From Ruegeria lacuscaerulensis (GTDB taxonomy: Bacteria > Pseudomonadota > Alphaproteobacteria > Rhodobacterales > Rhodobacteraceae), in NCBI RefSeq assembly GCF_013031245.1, contig NZ_WPZL01000011.1, positions 62,001-126,000 of the forward strand: a DNA stretch of 64,000 nt, read 5' to 3'. Numbering within the stretch: the stretch's first letter is position 1; each line of letters starts with the position of its first letter. Shown one piece after another: positions 1 to 8,464 of this stretch. The position numbers and the translations under genes are program-made. The notes under the pieces are model-generated. The model saw only the letters and a program-made list of their open reading frames with translations. It was not told the origin of the DNA and did no database searches.

Positions 1-1
1 G

Positions 2-319
2 AAGATTAACGAGTTGCTGGTGTCGCTGGTCGGCGCAAAGCTGACCGGTGACGGCGATTTCACTTTCGACAATTCGAACACCGAAGAATTCGACGGCATG
101 CCCGCCCCGTCGGGCATTGCGAACCTGAAACTGGTGGGCGCAAACGCTCTGATCGACAAACTGATCGGCATGGGCCTGGTTTCCGACAGCGACGCGTTGG
201 GTGCACGAATGATGATGGGTCTGATGGCCGTTCCCGGCGAAGAACCGGACACTCTGAACTCAAAAATCGAGTTCACGGAAGACGGTCAGATTCTGGCAAA
301 TGGTCAACGCATCAAGTGA
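2..319 (+). CDS. DUF2125 domain protein, C-terminal part
   Basis: The reading frame is open from the window edge, so the 5' part lies outside. About 105 residues are visible and end in ILANGQRIK, an ending I associate with DUF2125 proteins of Rhodobacteraceae. These are secreted or envelope-associated proteins of unknown role. No catalytic motif is visible in this piece. A GC-rich hairpin follows the stop. The family call rests on the C-terminal pattern only, and no function is proposed. Confidence 0.6.
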   Translation, partial: KINELLVSLVGAKLTGDGDFTFDNSNTEEFDGMPAPSGIANLKLVGANALIDKLIGMGLVSDSDALGARMMMGLMAVPGEEPDTLNSKIEFTEDGQILANGQRIK

Positions 320-328
320 TGACATCTT

Positions 329-353
329 GGGAGGGCGGCCCGGCTGCCCTCCC
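329..353 (+). terminator. GC-rich hairpin after the DUF2125 gene
   Basis: GGGAGGGC at 329-336 pairs perfectly with GCCCTCCC at 346-353 across a 9-nt loop, ten bases after the stop codon. There is no T-run after it, so it may be a weak terminator or an mRNA 3'-end stabiliser. Confidence 0.4.
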
Positions 354-473
354 CCCATTGGCGTCGACTTGCACCCGCGCCAACCACCTCCTTTTGCACC
401 ATTCAATACAACTGTAGGTCTTGCGGGACGGGCAGTCCAAGGCTAGGTCCAATGCAATAAGACCGGAGGCCGC

Positions 474-1820
474 ATGACCCGAACACCTGAAGAAATCAGC
501 CAAAACCTGCTGGATGCGGCGCGCGATGCCGGAGCCGAAGCGGCGGATGCCATCGTGCTTGATGGCTCTTCGGTATCGGTCGAAGTGCGCAGCGGAGCAT
601 TGGAACATGCCGAACTCTCAGAAGGCACAGACCTTGGGTTGCGGGTATTTCTGGGCAAACAGCAAGCCATCGTTTCAAGTTCGGACAGTCGCCCTGAAAC
701 GCTGAAAGCCATGGCCGAGCGCGCCGTTGCCATGGCGCGCGAAGCCCCCGAAGACCCGTTCACCGGTTTGGCGGATGCCGATCAACTGGCCAGTAACTGG
801 GACGTAAAGGCACTGGAATTGTTTGATCCTGCTCCGGAGCCAGCAGCCGAAGACCTCTTGCATGACGCGCTGGCCGCCGAAGCTGCGGCCCTTGCGGTTC
901 AGGGGGTCGCGCAGGTATCCGATGCGGCAGCGGCCTATAGAACACATCGCGTGCATCTCGCTGCTACAAACGGGTTTTCTGGTGGCTATGTCCGCAGCAG
1001 CCGCTCCACATCCTGCGTGGCGATTTCAGGCGAAGGCACCGGGATGGAACGCGACTATGACGGGGACAGCCGCACCTTTCAAAGCGATCTGCGCAGCCCC
1101 GAAGAGATTGGCCGGACCGCAGGCGAACGCGCCGTTGCGCTGGTCGGCGCCCGGAAGCCCGCCACCGGCACTTTTCCCGTGCTGTTCGATGAACGCATTT
1201 CGTCCTCATTGATTGGCCACCTTCTGGGGGCCAGCAATGGCGCGGCCATTGCCCGTGGCGCGTCATGGCTGAAGGATTGTCTGGGAGAGCAGGTGCTGCC
1301 GGAACAACTGTCTCTGATCGAAGACCCGTTTCGCCCGCGCATCGCGGGATCTCGTCCCTTTGACGCCGAAGGGCTGCCGACCAGGCGTCGGGCCATTGTC
1401 GAAAACGGAGTTCTGACCGGCTGGACACTGGACCTGTCCAGCGCGCGCAAACTGGACATGACCCCGACAGGGAATGCGGCGCGGGGCGTGTCCGGACCGC
1501 CATCGCCCAGCAACTGGAACCTCAGCCTGACGCAGGGCGATCAAAGCCGCGCCGACCTGCTGCGCGATATGGGCACCGGCCTGCTGGTGACATCCATGAT
1601 CGGATCGACGATCAACCCGAACACGGGTGACTATTCTCGCGGGGCGTCAGGTTTTTGGGTCGAAAACGGTGAAATCACCCATCCGGTCAACGAATGCACC
1701 ATCGCGGGCAATCTGCGCGATATGCTGAAACGGATCATCCCTGCCAATGATGCACGCCCCTATCTGTCACGCGTGGTCCCGTCGGTGCTGATCGAAGGAA
1801 TGACACTTGCCGGCAACTGA
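474..1820 (+). CDS. pmbA: TldE/PmbA-family metalloprotease partner protein
   Basis: The 448-residue protein has the usual TldD/PmbA length and the conserved C-terminal block around SMIGSTINPNTGDYSRGASGF. TldD and TldE (PmbA) form a heterodimeric cytoplasmic protease used for peptide maturation and CcdA antitoxin turnover in enterobacteria. TldE is the subunit without the HExxxH zinc site, and no HExxxH is present here, which supports PmbA rather than TldD. A GGAGG Shine-Dalgarno at 465-469 fixes the ATG at 474. The stop overlaps the TTG start of the next gene by 14 bases, so translational coupling is likely. tldD is not in this window. Confidence 0.93.
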   Translation: MTRTPEEISQNLLDAARDAGAEAADAIVLDGSSVSVEVRSGALEHAELSEGTDLGLRVFLGKQQAIVSSSDSRPETLKAMAERAVAMAREAPEDPFTGLADADQLASNWDVKALELFDPAPEPAAEDLLHDALAAEAAALAVQGVAQVSDAAAAYRTHRVHLAATNGFSGGYVRSSRSTSCVAISGEGTGMERDYDGDSRTFQSDLRSPEEIGRTAGERAVALVGARKPATGTFPVLFDERISSSLIGHLLGASNGAAIARGASWLKDCLGEQVLPEQLSLIEDPFRPRIAGSRPFDAEGLPTRRRAIVENGVLTGWTLDLSSARKLDMTPTGNAARGVSGPPSPSNWNLSLTQGDQSRADLLRDMGTGLLVTSMIGSTINPNTGDYSRGASGFWVENGEITHPVNECTIAGNLRDMLKRIIPANDARPYLSRVVPSVLIEGMTLAGN

Positions 1821-2607
1821 CCTGCCCCTGCTGATCGACGCCGCATTAGAGGCCGGAAAGATCGCAACCCGGTATTCGGGCACCACGGCGCAGCGCTGGG
1901 ACAAACCGGACGGCGCCGGCCCCGTGACCGAAGCCGATCTGGCCGTCAACGCGATGCTGGAACAGCGGCTGCCTGTCGCCCGGCCCGGCTATGGCTGGTT
2001 GAGTGAAGAGACCGAGGATTCCAAGGATCGGCTGACAAAGGATCGTGTGTTCATCGTTGACCCGATCGACGGCACCCGCAGCTTTGCCGAAGGGTCGCGC
2101 ACATGGGCGCATTCTCTGGCCATTGCCGAACAGGGCGAAGTGGCTGCCGCCGTGATCTATCTGCCGCTGCGCAATCTTCTTTACGCCGCGGCCAAAGGAC
2201 AAGGTGCGACGCTGAACGGCACGCCGATCAGGGTATCTCAGGTCTCCGACCTGGAAGCAGCGGAAATCCTGGCCGCCAAACCCAATCTCGACACGCGCCA
2301 CTGGCGGCAAGGCCAGCCACCCACCTTCCAGCGGAAATACCGCCCTTCGTTGGCTTACCGCATGGCTCTTGTCGGGCAAGGCCGTTTCGACGGAATGCTG
2401 ACGCTCAGACCCAGCTGGGAATGGGATATTGCCGCCGGTGATCTGATCATCCGCGAGGCAGGCGGCATATGTTCGAACCGGCTGGGACAGCCTTTGAAAT
2501 TTAACAACGCCCATCCGCGCCTGAACGGCGTGGTCGCAGCAGGCAGGGTCATACACGAAACGCTAAGTGCACGGCTTGACCCGGACAGCACCGGAATCAA
2601 CCCATGA
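1807..2607 (+). CDS. cysQ: Inositol monophosphatase family, 3'(2'),5'-bisphosphate nucleotidase CysQ-like
   Basis: A 266-residue member of the lithium-sensitive phosphatase superfamily. The metal-binding motif DPIDGTRSF lies near residue 87, preceded by the acidic pair in SEETED and followed by the C-terminal WEWDIAAGDLI with its catalytic Asp. CysQ hydrolyses 3'-phosphoadenosine 5'-phosphate (PAP) to AMP in sulfate assimilation; inositol-1-phosphatase activity cannot be excluded. Translation probably starts at TTG 1807 inside the end of pmbA, since no ATG or GTG sits suitably in frame. The stop overlaps the next start as ATGA. Its place beside lipid A genes follows a common Rhodobacteraceae order. 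Confidence 0.82.
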   Translation: MPATDLPLLIDAALEAGKIATRYSGTTAQRWDKPDGAGPVTEADLAVNAMLEQRLPVARPGYGWLSEETEDSKDRLTKDRVFIVDPIDGTRSFAEGSRTWAHSLAIAEQGEVAAAVIYLPLRNLLYAAAKGQGATLNGTPIRVSQVSDLEAAEILAAKPNLDTRHWRQGQPPTFQRKYRPSLAYRMALVGQGRFDGMLTLRPSWEWDIAAGDLIIREAGGICSNRLGQPLKFNNAHPRLNGVVAAGRVIHETLSARLDPDSTGINP

Positions 2608-3830
2608 GCAAGCCGCGCTCACTTAGTCTGGCCGCGTACCGCGTTCTGTCCTGGAGCGTGCCGAACAATGGCAACCACCCCCAAATTCCGCGGCCCGAGG
2701 GCGAGCTCTTATGGGTTCATATCTGTTCACAGGACCGTCTGCGCGCCGTCAAAGGTTTCTGCCGCAGGCTGCAGCTGGTCCGTCCTGATCTTTCGGTTCT
2801 TTTGACCGCGCCTCCCGAAGCCAATTTGTCGCGTTGGGACCGTGGTGAATACCTGCTGGTGAACCTTCCGTCGGAACAAACCGGCGCGGCACGGGCATTT
2901 CTGGATCACTGGCGTCCGGATGCTGGCCTCTGGGTTGGTGGTGGGCTGATGCCCAACATTATCACCCGCGCCGAAGAACGCGGTATCCCTCTAATCCTCA
3001 TCGAGGCAGAGGTCGATATCAAGGTCGTGCGAGGGGGCGGATGGCTACCCGATATCACCAGATACACCTTTGATTGTTTCAAGGCGATCCTGACAACGAC
3101 GGCCGAAACGGCCCGGCAAGTCCGCCGCCTGGGCATAGCCTCGGTCAAAGTCAAGGAATCTCCGCCGCTGCATGTCAGTCCGAACCCGCGACCATGGCCC
3201 GAAGACGAACTGATCGAAACAAATCACGCTCTGGCGGGCCGCCCCGTTTGGCTGGCAGCACGTGTGCAGGCGAAAGAGTTTATCTCGGTCCTCAGCGCAC
3301 ACCGTCAGGCGATGCGGATGCTGCCGCGGCTGGCCCTGGTCTTGCATGTCGCGGATATAGCCGAGGCAGACCCATTGCATCGTCGGCTGGAAACCATGGA
3401 CCTGCGCTGTTCCAACTGGGATACAAGCGGGCAGATCGAAGACACGACGCAGGTCATCCTGTCAGCAATTCCCGAGGACCTGGGCCTTTGGCACCGGGTT
3501 TCGCCGGTGACCTTCATGGGCAGCTCGCTGGAACGCGGCGCAGGCAGTCACGATCCGCTGGTCGCCACGGCCCTTGGGTCGGCGGTCATCCACGGCCCTT
3601 TTGTTCATCTCCATCAGCAAGTGTACGATCAGCTGGACAGGGCCGGCGCCGCGCGCGAGGTGAGGTCGGCTACTGAACTGGGTGACGCTGTTGTTGAGCT
3701 GCTGGCCCCGGATCGCGGCGCGGATATGGCGCTGGCCGGATGGGAAATCGTATCAGAGGGCGCACCACAAGCTGATCAATTGATCGAACTGGTGCTGGAT
3801 TACCTGGATCAGCGGAGCGAAAACACGTGA
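2604..3830 (+). CDS. Kdo-transferase-like glycosyltransferase (KdtA/WaaA N-terminal family)
   Basis: A 408-residue protein with the GT-B layout of the Kdo transferase family: an N-terminal segment [12 protein letters not shown], then [11 protein letters not shown], and a C-terminal half with [21 protein letters not shown] like the KdtA acceptor block. WaaA adds Kdo to lipid IVA at the inner membrane. The N-terminal membrane anchor and the canonical HAxSxGE motif with its catalytic Glu are poorly preserved, so this may be a divergent paralogue. It overlaps cysQ by ATGA and lpxK by four bases (GTGA), and coupling to lpxK supports a lipopolysaccharide role. I withhold the gene symbol because of the divergence. 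Confidence 0.65.
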   Translation: MSKPRSLSLAAYRVLSWSVPNNGNHPQIPRPEGELLWVHICSQDRLRAVKGFCRRLQLVRPDLSVLLTAPPEANLSRWDRGEYLLVNLPSEQTGAARAFLDHWRPDAGLWVGGGLMPNIITRAEERGIPLILIEAEVDIKVVRGGGWLPDITRYTFDCFKAILTTTAETARQVRRLGIASVKVKESPPLHVSPNPRPWPEDELIETNHALAGRPVWLAARVQAKEFISVLSAHRQAMRMLPRLALVLHVADIAEADPLHRRLETMDLRCSNWDTSGQIEDTTQVILSAIPEDLGLWHRVSPVTFMGSSLERGAGSHDPLVATALGSAVIHGPFVHLHQQVYDQLDRAGAAREVRSATELGDAVVELLAPDRGADMALAGWEIVSEGAPQADQLIELVLDYLDQRSENT

Positions 3831-4825
3831 GAGCACCTGATTTCTGGAACACTTCGCCTGATGATCCGGACCTGCGCGCCAGAATACTAGCCCCGCTGGG
3901 GCGCATGTATGCCGCCGCGACCGCCCGCCGGGTCGCTTCGGAACCCGGAATCAGTCCGGGCGTACCCGTCATTTGCATCGGCAATCTGAACGCGGGCGGA
4001 ACCGGTAAGACGCCAACGGTTATCTGGATAGTCGAACAATTGCGCGACGCCTGGCACCAGACCCATGTCGTTACGCGCGGCCATGGCGGATCACTTGATG
4101 GGCCCGTGCGCGTTGACCCCGGCAAACACACTGCCGCTCAGGTCGGGGATGAGCCGCTGTTGCTGGCGGCTTTTACCGAAGTTTGGGTGGCCAAGGATCG
4201 CGCTGCCGGGGCCAAGGCCGCCGTTGACGCCGGAGCAACCGTGATTGTCCTGGATGACGGGTTCCAGAACCCCTCGGTGGCCAAAGATCTATCGGTCATC
4301 GTTGTCGATGCGGCACGCGGGTTTGGCAATGGCCTGTGCCTGCCTGCCGGTCCATTGCGGGAACCGGTCGATATCGGGTTGCGTCGTGCCGATCTGGTTC
4401 TGTCGCTGGGGGAAGCCGCCGCGCAAACCCAATTCGCAAAACGTTGGGGTGACAAGTTGACCGCGCCTCACGCCACCGGCGCGGTCGAGCCGCTGCAAAC
4501 CGGCATGGACTGGAGCGATACACCCGTTCTGGCCTTTGCGGGCATCGGCCACCCCGAGAAGTTCTTTGCCACCCTGCGCCAGCAAGGCGCGGAACTGCTG
4601 CGGGCCGAGGCTCTGGACGATCACCAGCCGCTGACACCAGCCCTGATGGCGCGGCTTGAGAACGAAGCGCGGCTCCTGGGTGCGCAGATGGTGACAACGG
4701 AAAAAGACGCCGTTCGCCTGCCCGCCGCGTTTCGCAGCAAAGTCATCACCCTGCCCGTACGTCTGAAGGTGAATGAGGGTGACAAGGTCAGGGACATGCT
4801 GCTGCAAATAGCCCCGTCACCCTGA
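3827..4825 (+). CDS. lpxK: Tetraacyldisaccharide 4'-kinase LpxK
   Basis: A 332-residue kinase of the Raetz lipid A pathway that phosphorylates the 4'-position of the tetraacyldisaccharide at the cytoplasmic face of the inner membrane. The Walker A motif [11 protein letters not shown] lies at residues 53-63 and the LpxK signature [10 protein letters not shown] near residue 142. The N-terminal segment around [12 protein letters not shown] is the usual membrane-associated helix. The start is GTG at 3827, overlapping the stop of the preceding glycosyltransferase gene. The length is typical for the family. It is the last gene of the pmbA-cysQ-KdtA-like-lpxK run; the next gene is on the other strand. 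Confidence 0.94.
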   Translation: MRAPDFWNTSPDDPDLRARILAPLGRMYAAATARRVASEPGISPGVPVICIGNLNAGGTGKTPTVIWIVEQLRDAWHQTHVVTRGHGGSLDGPVRVDPGKHTAAQVGDEPLLLAAFTEVWVAKDRAAGAKAAVDAGATVIVLDDGFQNPSVAKDLSVIVVDAARGFGNGLCLPAGPLREPVDIGLRRADLVLSLGEAAAQTQFAKRWGDKLTAPHATGAVEPLQTGMDWSDTPVLAFAGIGHPEKFFATLRQQGAELLRAEALDDHQPLTPALMARLENEARLLGAQMVTTEKDAVRLPAAFRSKVITLPVRLKVNEGDKVRDMLLQIAPSP

Positions 4826-4863
4826 AGGGCGACCGGCCCGTATCGAGCCGGCCGTATTAGCAA

Positions 4864-5526
4864 TTAGCTACCCAGTTCGTCTTCAATCAGCTTCTTGAAG
4901 TCGTCGTAGGACTGGTTATCGACTTTCTTACCGTTCACGACGAACGTAGGCGTGGCCTGAATGCCGTCACGCTCGGCGTTTTCCTGATACCAGGCCACAA
5001 GCGTCTGGGCGCGGGTGCCGTCCTGAAGGCAGGCCTCAAGCTGGTCATTGTCGATACCCGCCAGACGACCGATCTTGCGCAGTTCGTCCACGATCTCGGC
5101 CGGACCTCCGGCTTTGGTCCATTCGGATTGGCCTTCGTAGATCAGGTCGGAAATGCCAAAGAATTTCTCGGGTCCACCGCAGCGGGCAATCATCGAGGCC
5201 CACAGACCATAGCGGTCAAAATACACCTCGCGATAGATGAACTTCACCTTGCCGGTGTCGATGAAATCCTTCTTCAGCTGCTTAAATGCCCCGGTGTGGA
5301 AATTGGCGCAATGCGGGCAGGTGTAGGAGGCATATTCGATGATCTCGACCGGCGCGTCCTCGGCACCCTGCACCATTTCGACGATTGTCGAGGTGTCCAG
5401 ATCGGCCTCTTGTGCCTCGGCGCTGCTGATCAGCGGATAGGAGGGGTTGGAATTCGACAGCGACAGCCAATAACCGCCAGCGGCAACGGCGACAGCCGCA
5501 CAAATTCCGGTTGCAATACGGCTCAT
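4864..5526 (-). CDS. DsbA-family thiol:disulfide oxidoreductase
   Basis: A 220-residue exported thioredoxin-fold protein. An N-terminal hydrophobic stretch (IATGICAAVAVAAGGYWL) acts as signal or anchor. The active site is ASYTCPHCANFH near residue 70, a CPHC like that of DsbA, and the cis-proline is in ATPTFVVNG near residue 195. It is closer to the BdbD/ScsC-like DsbA group of alphaproteobacteria than to enterobacterial DsbA. It would introduce or isomerise disulfides in the periplasm. It lies 14 bp downstream of dciA on the same strand and is probably cotranscribed with it. Confidence 0.88.
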   Translation of the reverse strand: MSRIATGICAAVAVAAGGYWLSLSNSNPSYPLISSAEAQEADLDTSTIVEMVQGAEDAPVEIIEYASYTCPHCANFHTGAFKQLKKDFIDTGKVKFIYREVYFDRYGLWASMIARCGGPEKFFGISDLIYEGQSEWTKAGGPAEIVDELRKIGRLAGIDNDQLEACLQDGTRAQTLVAWYQENAERDGIQATPTFVVNGKKVDNQSYDDFKKLIEDELGS

Positions 5527-5540
5527 TACTCAGCCCTTTC

Positions 5541-6047
5541 TCAGCGTTTTTGCTTGGATAAAACGTTACGGCCCAGACGTTCAAGTGCCGCGCGCAGATC
5601 ACCGTCATTGACGTCACGCGCGGTTCGGTCCGCCTCGGCCGCGATTTCTGGTTCGATCTTGGGTTTCGCCGGTTTCGGCTTGTGGTCGAAACTGGCTTGC
5701 CCCTCGGCAAATCCGGTCGGAGCGGTCTGCGTGATGCGCACCCGGCTGATCGCGTTATAGCCATAGACCGCATTCACCTTGCCGCGCAGCTGTTCTTTCT
5801 GCATCTCCAACATCGGCGCCTGCGGTCCGGTGGTCAGCACGGTCAGCGTCGCGCCGATCCCGCCTTTGCCATAGCCCACATTTACGGGTCGCGCGATGGC
5901 GGCCATATCCTGTCCCACAATCTCGGACCAATGAGTCAGAAGGCGCGACACGGCAAATCCCCGGCTTTCCCCGGCGCGCCGAATCTGGTCGTTCAGCAAT
6001 GTCGCGGTGCGTTTGAACCCGCGGGTCGAAGAACGTCTGCGCTGCAT
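5541..6047 (-). CDS. dciA: DciA family (DUF721) replicative helicase loader
   Basis: A 168-residue protein starting MQRRRSSTRGFKRTATLL. The DUF721 core follows (LLTHWSEIVGQDMAAIARP, then GATLTVLTTGPQAPMLEMQ). DciA is the ancestral bacterial loader and partner of the DnaB replicative helicase, used where DnaC/DnaI is absent. The frame stays open well upstream of 6047, but the extension has no similarity to the family and overlaps mutY on the other strand, so ATG 6047 is chosen. The C-terminal third is charged and Pro/Lys-rich, as expected for the disordered DciA tail. It is divergent from mutY with an 81-bp gap and shares its direction with the dsbA-like gene. Confidence 0.87.
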   Translation of the reverse strand: MQRRRSSTRGFKRTATLLNDQIRRAGESRGFAVSRLLTHWSEIVGQDMAAIARPVNVGYGKGGIGATLTVLTTGPQAPMLEMQKEQLRGKVNAVYGYNAISRVRITQTAPTGFAEGQASFDHKPKPAKPKIEPEIAAEADRTARDVNDGDLRAALERLGRNVLSKQKR

Positions 6048-6128
6048 CTGGTTTCCAACTCCTGCGCCGCTATTGTAAAGGGCATACAAATGGGCGCCAG
6101 CGAAACCCGACAGGGAGATAGATAAAAC

Positions 6129-7184
6129 TTGCGTGACACCGGTGAATTCGACGTGAGCGGCGCTCTGCTGGGCTGGTATGACCGCCACGCCCGCGAAATG
6201 CCTTGGCGCGTCGGGCCTGCGGACCGGGCTGCGGGCGTGGTGCCCGACCCCTATCGAGTCTGGCTCTCCGAAGTGATGCTGCAACAGACAACCGTTGCCG
6301 CCGTACGCGACTATTTCCTGCGCTTTACGACCCGCTGGCCGACGGTCGGCGCGCTGGCCGCGGCACCCGATGATCAGGTCATGGGTGAATGGGCCGGTCT
6401 GGGCTACTACGCGCGTGCCCGCAACCTCCTGAAATGCGCGCGGGTCGTGGCCAATGAACAGAGTGGTCGGTTCCCCGACACTTACGACGCCCTGCTGAAA
6501 CTGCCGGGAATCGGGCCCTATACGGCCGCCGCGATTTCGGCCATCGCTTTCGACCGCCCCGAGACGGTGCTGGACGGCAACGTCGAACGCGTGATGGCCC
6601 GTCTTTACGACATCCACGAACCCCTGCCGGGATCAAAAACGATTTTGAAGGAAAAAGCCGCCACTCTGACGCCTGACGCCCGCCCGGGCGACTACGCACA
6701 AGCGGTGATGGATCTGGGGGCTACGATCTGCACGCCGAAATCTCCGGCCTGCGGGATATGCCCGTTGCGCGATCCCTGTCAGGCGCGTCTGGCCGGAACT
6801 CAATCAGACCTGCCGCGCAAAACGCCGAATAAACCCAAACCTACGCGGTACGGGCACATCTACATTGCTCACGGCGACACCGGCGCCCTGCTTCTGGAAC
6901 GCCGGCCGGACAAAGGCTTGCTGGGCGGTATGCTGGGCTGGCCAGGATCCGATTGGTCCGATACCCCGGTCGAGACGCCCCCCTTCCCGGCGGACTGGCA
7001 CTCACTTGCGGGTAAGGTGCGGCATACCTTCACACATTTTCACCTGATCCTGCGCATCTGGACGGCCCCATTGCCGCCAAACACTGCCCCCGACGGCCTG
7101 ATTATCGTGGAAAAACACGCCTTCCGCCCGAGTGACCTGCCGACCGTAATGCGCAAGGCTCATGACCTTTGGCGCACCCGGTAA
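6129..7184 (+). CDS. mutY: A/G-specific adenine DNA glycosylase MutY
   Basis: A 351-residue base-excision glycosylase that removes adenine mispaired with 8-oxoguanine. Seen in order: the N-terminal PWR motif (REMPWRVGP), LSEVMLQQTTV with the catalytic Glu, the helix-hairpin-helix LPGIGPYTAAAI followed by the catalytic Asp in VLDGNVERV, the [4Fe-4S] loop C-X6-C-X2-C-X5-C (CTPKSPACGICPLRDPC), and a C-terminal NUDIX-like 8-oxoG recognition domain with HTFTHFHL. The start is TTG 6129 or possibly GTG 6153; the TTG has a GGGAG further upstream. It is divergent from dciA. Confidence 0.94.
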   Translation: MRDTGEFDVSGALLGWYDRHAREMPWRVGPADRAAGVVPDPYRVWLSEVMLQQTTVAAVRDYFLRFTTRWPTVGALAAAPDDQVMGEWAGLGYYARARNLLKCARVVANEQSGRFPDTYDALLKLPGIGPYTAAAISAIAFDRPETVLDGNVERVMARLYDIHEPLPGSKTILKEKAATLTPDARPGDYAQAVMDLGATICTPKSPACGICPLRDPCQARLAGTQSDLPRKTPNKPKPTRYGHIYIAHGDTGALLLERRPDKGLLGGMLGWPGSDWSDTPVETPPFPADWHSLAGKVRHTFTHFHLILRIWTAPLPPNTAPDGLIIVEKHAFRPSDLPTVMRKAHDLWRTR

Positions 7185-7243
7185 CCCATTGTACGCCGTG
7201 GCAGGGTATGGCTAACCTCGGCGCAATTGTACGGAGCCAAATA

Positions 7244-8380
7244 ATGACCGCATCAGACGCCCTGTCACGCTGGCAATCGGCCCTGCCCTTTTGGGCATCA
7301 CTCCTGCTGATCCCATTGATCTGGGTCACCGCCATAGCGGGCAGCTGGTGGGTGTTGCTGGTGCCGCTGTCGACGTGGTGGGTCTTTGCCGTTCTGGACC
7401 GTCTGACCGGGCTGAATCTAACCAACGCCGATCCTGAAACCCCGGACAGTGCGTTGCGGTGGTACATCCTGTTAACCAAAACCTGGGTTCCGGTGCAGTT
7501 TCTGACCCTCTACGGGCTGATCTGGTTCGCGACCCACACCGATCACCTGTCGCCGCTGGCGAAGGTAGGCCTGTTCTTTGGGATGGGTGTGCTGTCCGGT
7601 ACAATCGGCATCAACTACAGCCATGAACTGATGCACCAGAAAGGGCGGCTGGAACGCTGGTTGGGCGATATTCTTCTTGCGATGGTTCTGTATTCGCATT
7701 TCCGGTCGGAACATCTGCTGGTCCATCACCGATATGTCGGCACGCCGCGCGACCCGGTCACTGCGCGCTACAACGAGGGCTTTCATCGGTTCTACCCGCG
7801 CGTCCTGAGGCAATGCCTCGTTTCAGCCTTCCGCGCGGAACGTGACAAACTGGCGCGCAAGGACCGACCGTGGACCGACCGCTCGAATCCCTTCTGGCGT
7901 TATTGGACGCTTCAGGTCGGAATGCTGGCCCTGGCCTTCGCAATCGGAGGCCTCTCTGGTCTTGCGCTGTTTCTGATCCAGGCCGGGGTCGCCATCTGGC
8001 AGCTGGAACTGGTCAACTACGTCGAACACTATGGCCTGACGAGAAAACACCTTGGTGAGGGCAGGTATGAACATGTGCAGCCACGTCATTCGTGGAACGC
8101 GTCGCACAAAGCGTCCAACTGGCTGCTGATCAATCTGCAACGCCATTCAGACCACCACTTCAAACCCAACCGCCGCTTTCCATTGCTGCAGCACCATTCC
8201 GAAGACGCCGCCCCGCAACTACCCTATGGCTATCCGGTGATGACTGTTGCGGCGATGATCCCACCGCTATGGCGTCGCGTCATGAACCCGCGGGTCCGAG
8301 CATGGCGACGCCAGTACTACCCCGAGGTCACGGACTGGGTGCCTTACAACAAATCTCTGAACCCGTTACCAGGATCCTGA
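7244..8380 (+). CDS. alkB: Alkane 1-monooxygenase AlkB (non-haem di-iron, integral membrane)
   Basis: A 378-residue membrane hydroxylase with the histidine boxes of the AlkB family: NYSHELMHQ, HFRSEHLLVHHRYVG and LQRHSDHHFKP, plus NYVEHYGL. It hydroxylates terminal methyl groups of medium-chain alkanes and draws electrons from rubredoxin. Hydrophobic helices precede and separate the boxes (near residues 18-50, 80-125 and 235-265). The frame opens at 7169 inside mutY, but ATG 7244 with an upstream purine tract (ACGGAGCC) is the likely start. No rubredoxin or reductase gene is adjacent. It lies just after mutY on the same strand. Confidence 0.93.
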   Translation: MTASDALSRWQSALPFWASLLLIPLIWVTAIAGSWWVLLVPLSTWWVFAVLDRLTGLNLTNADPETPDSALRWYILLTKTWVPVQFLTLYGLIWFATHTDHLSPLAKVGLFFGMGVLSGTIGINYSHELMHQKGRLERWLGDILLAMVLYSHFRSEHLLVHHRYVGTPRDPVTARYNEGFHRFYPRVLRQCLVSAFRAERDKLARKDRPWTDRSNPFWRYWTLQVGMLALAFAIGGLSGLALFLIQAGVAIWQLELVNYVEHYGLTRKHLGEGRYEHVQPRHSWNASHKASNWLLINLQRHSDHHFKPNRRFPLLQHHSEDAAPQLPYGYPVMTVAAMIPPLWRRVMNPRVRAWRRQYYPEVTDWVPYNKSLNPLPGS

Positions 8381-8464
8381 CCGCAGCGCGCGCAGGCGCG
8401 CTGCCCGGCCCAACGGTCCGCCTTGCATCTGAGATGCATGGCCGATCGGCGGGAGCCTTGCCAC

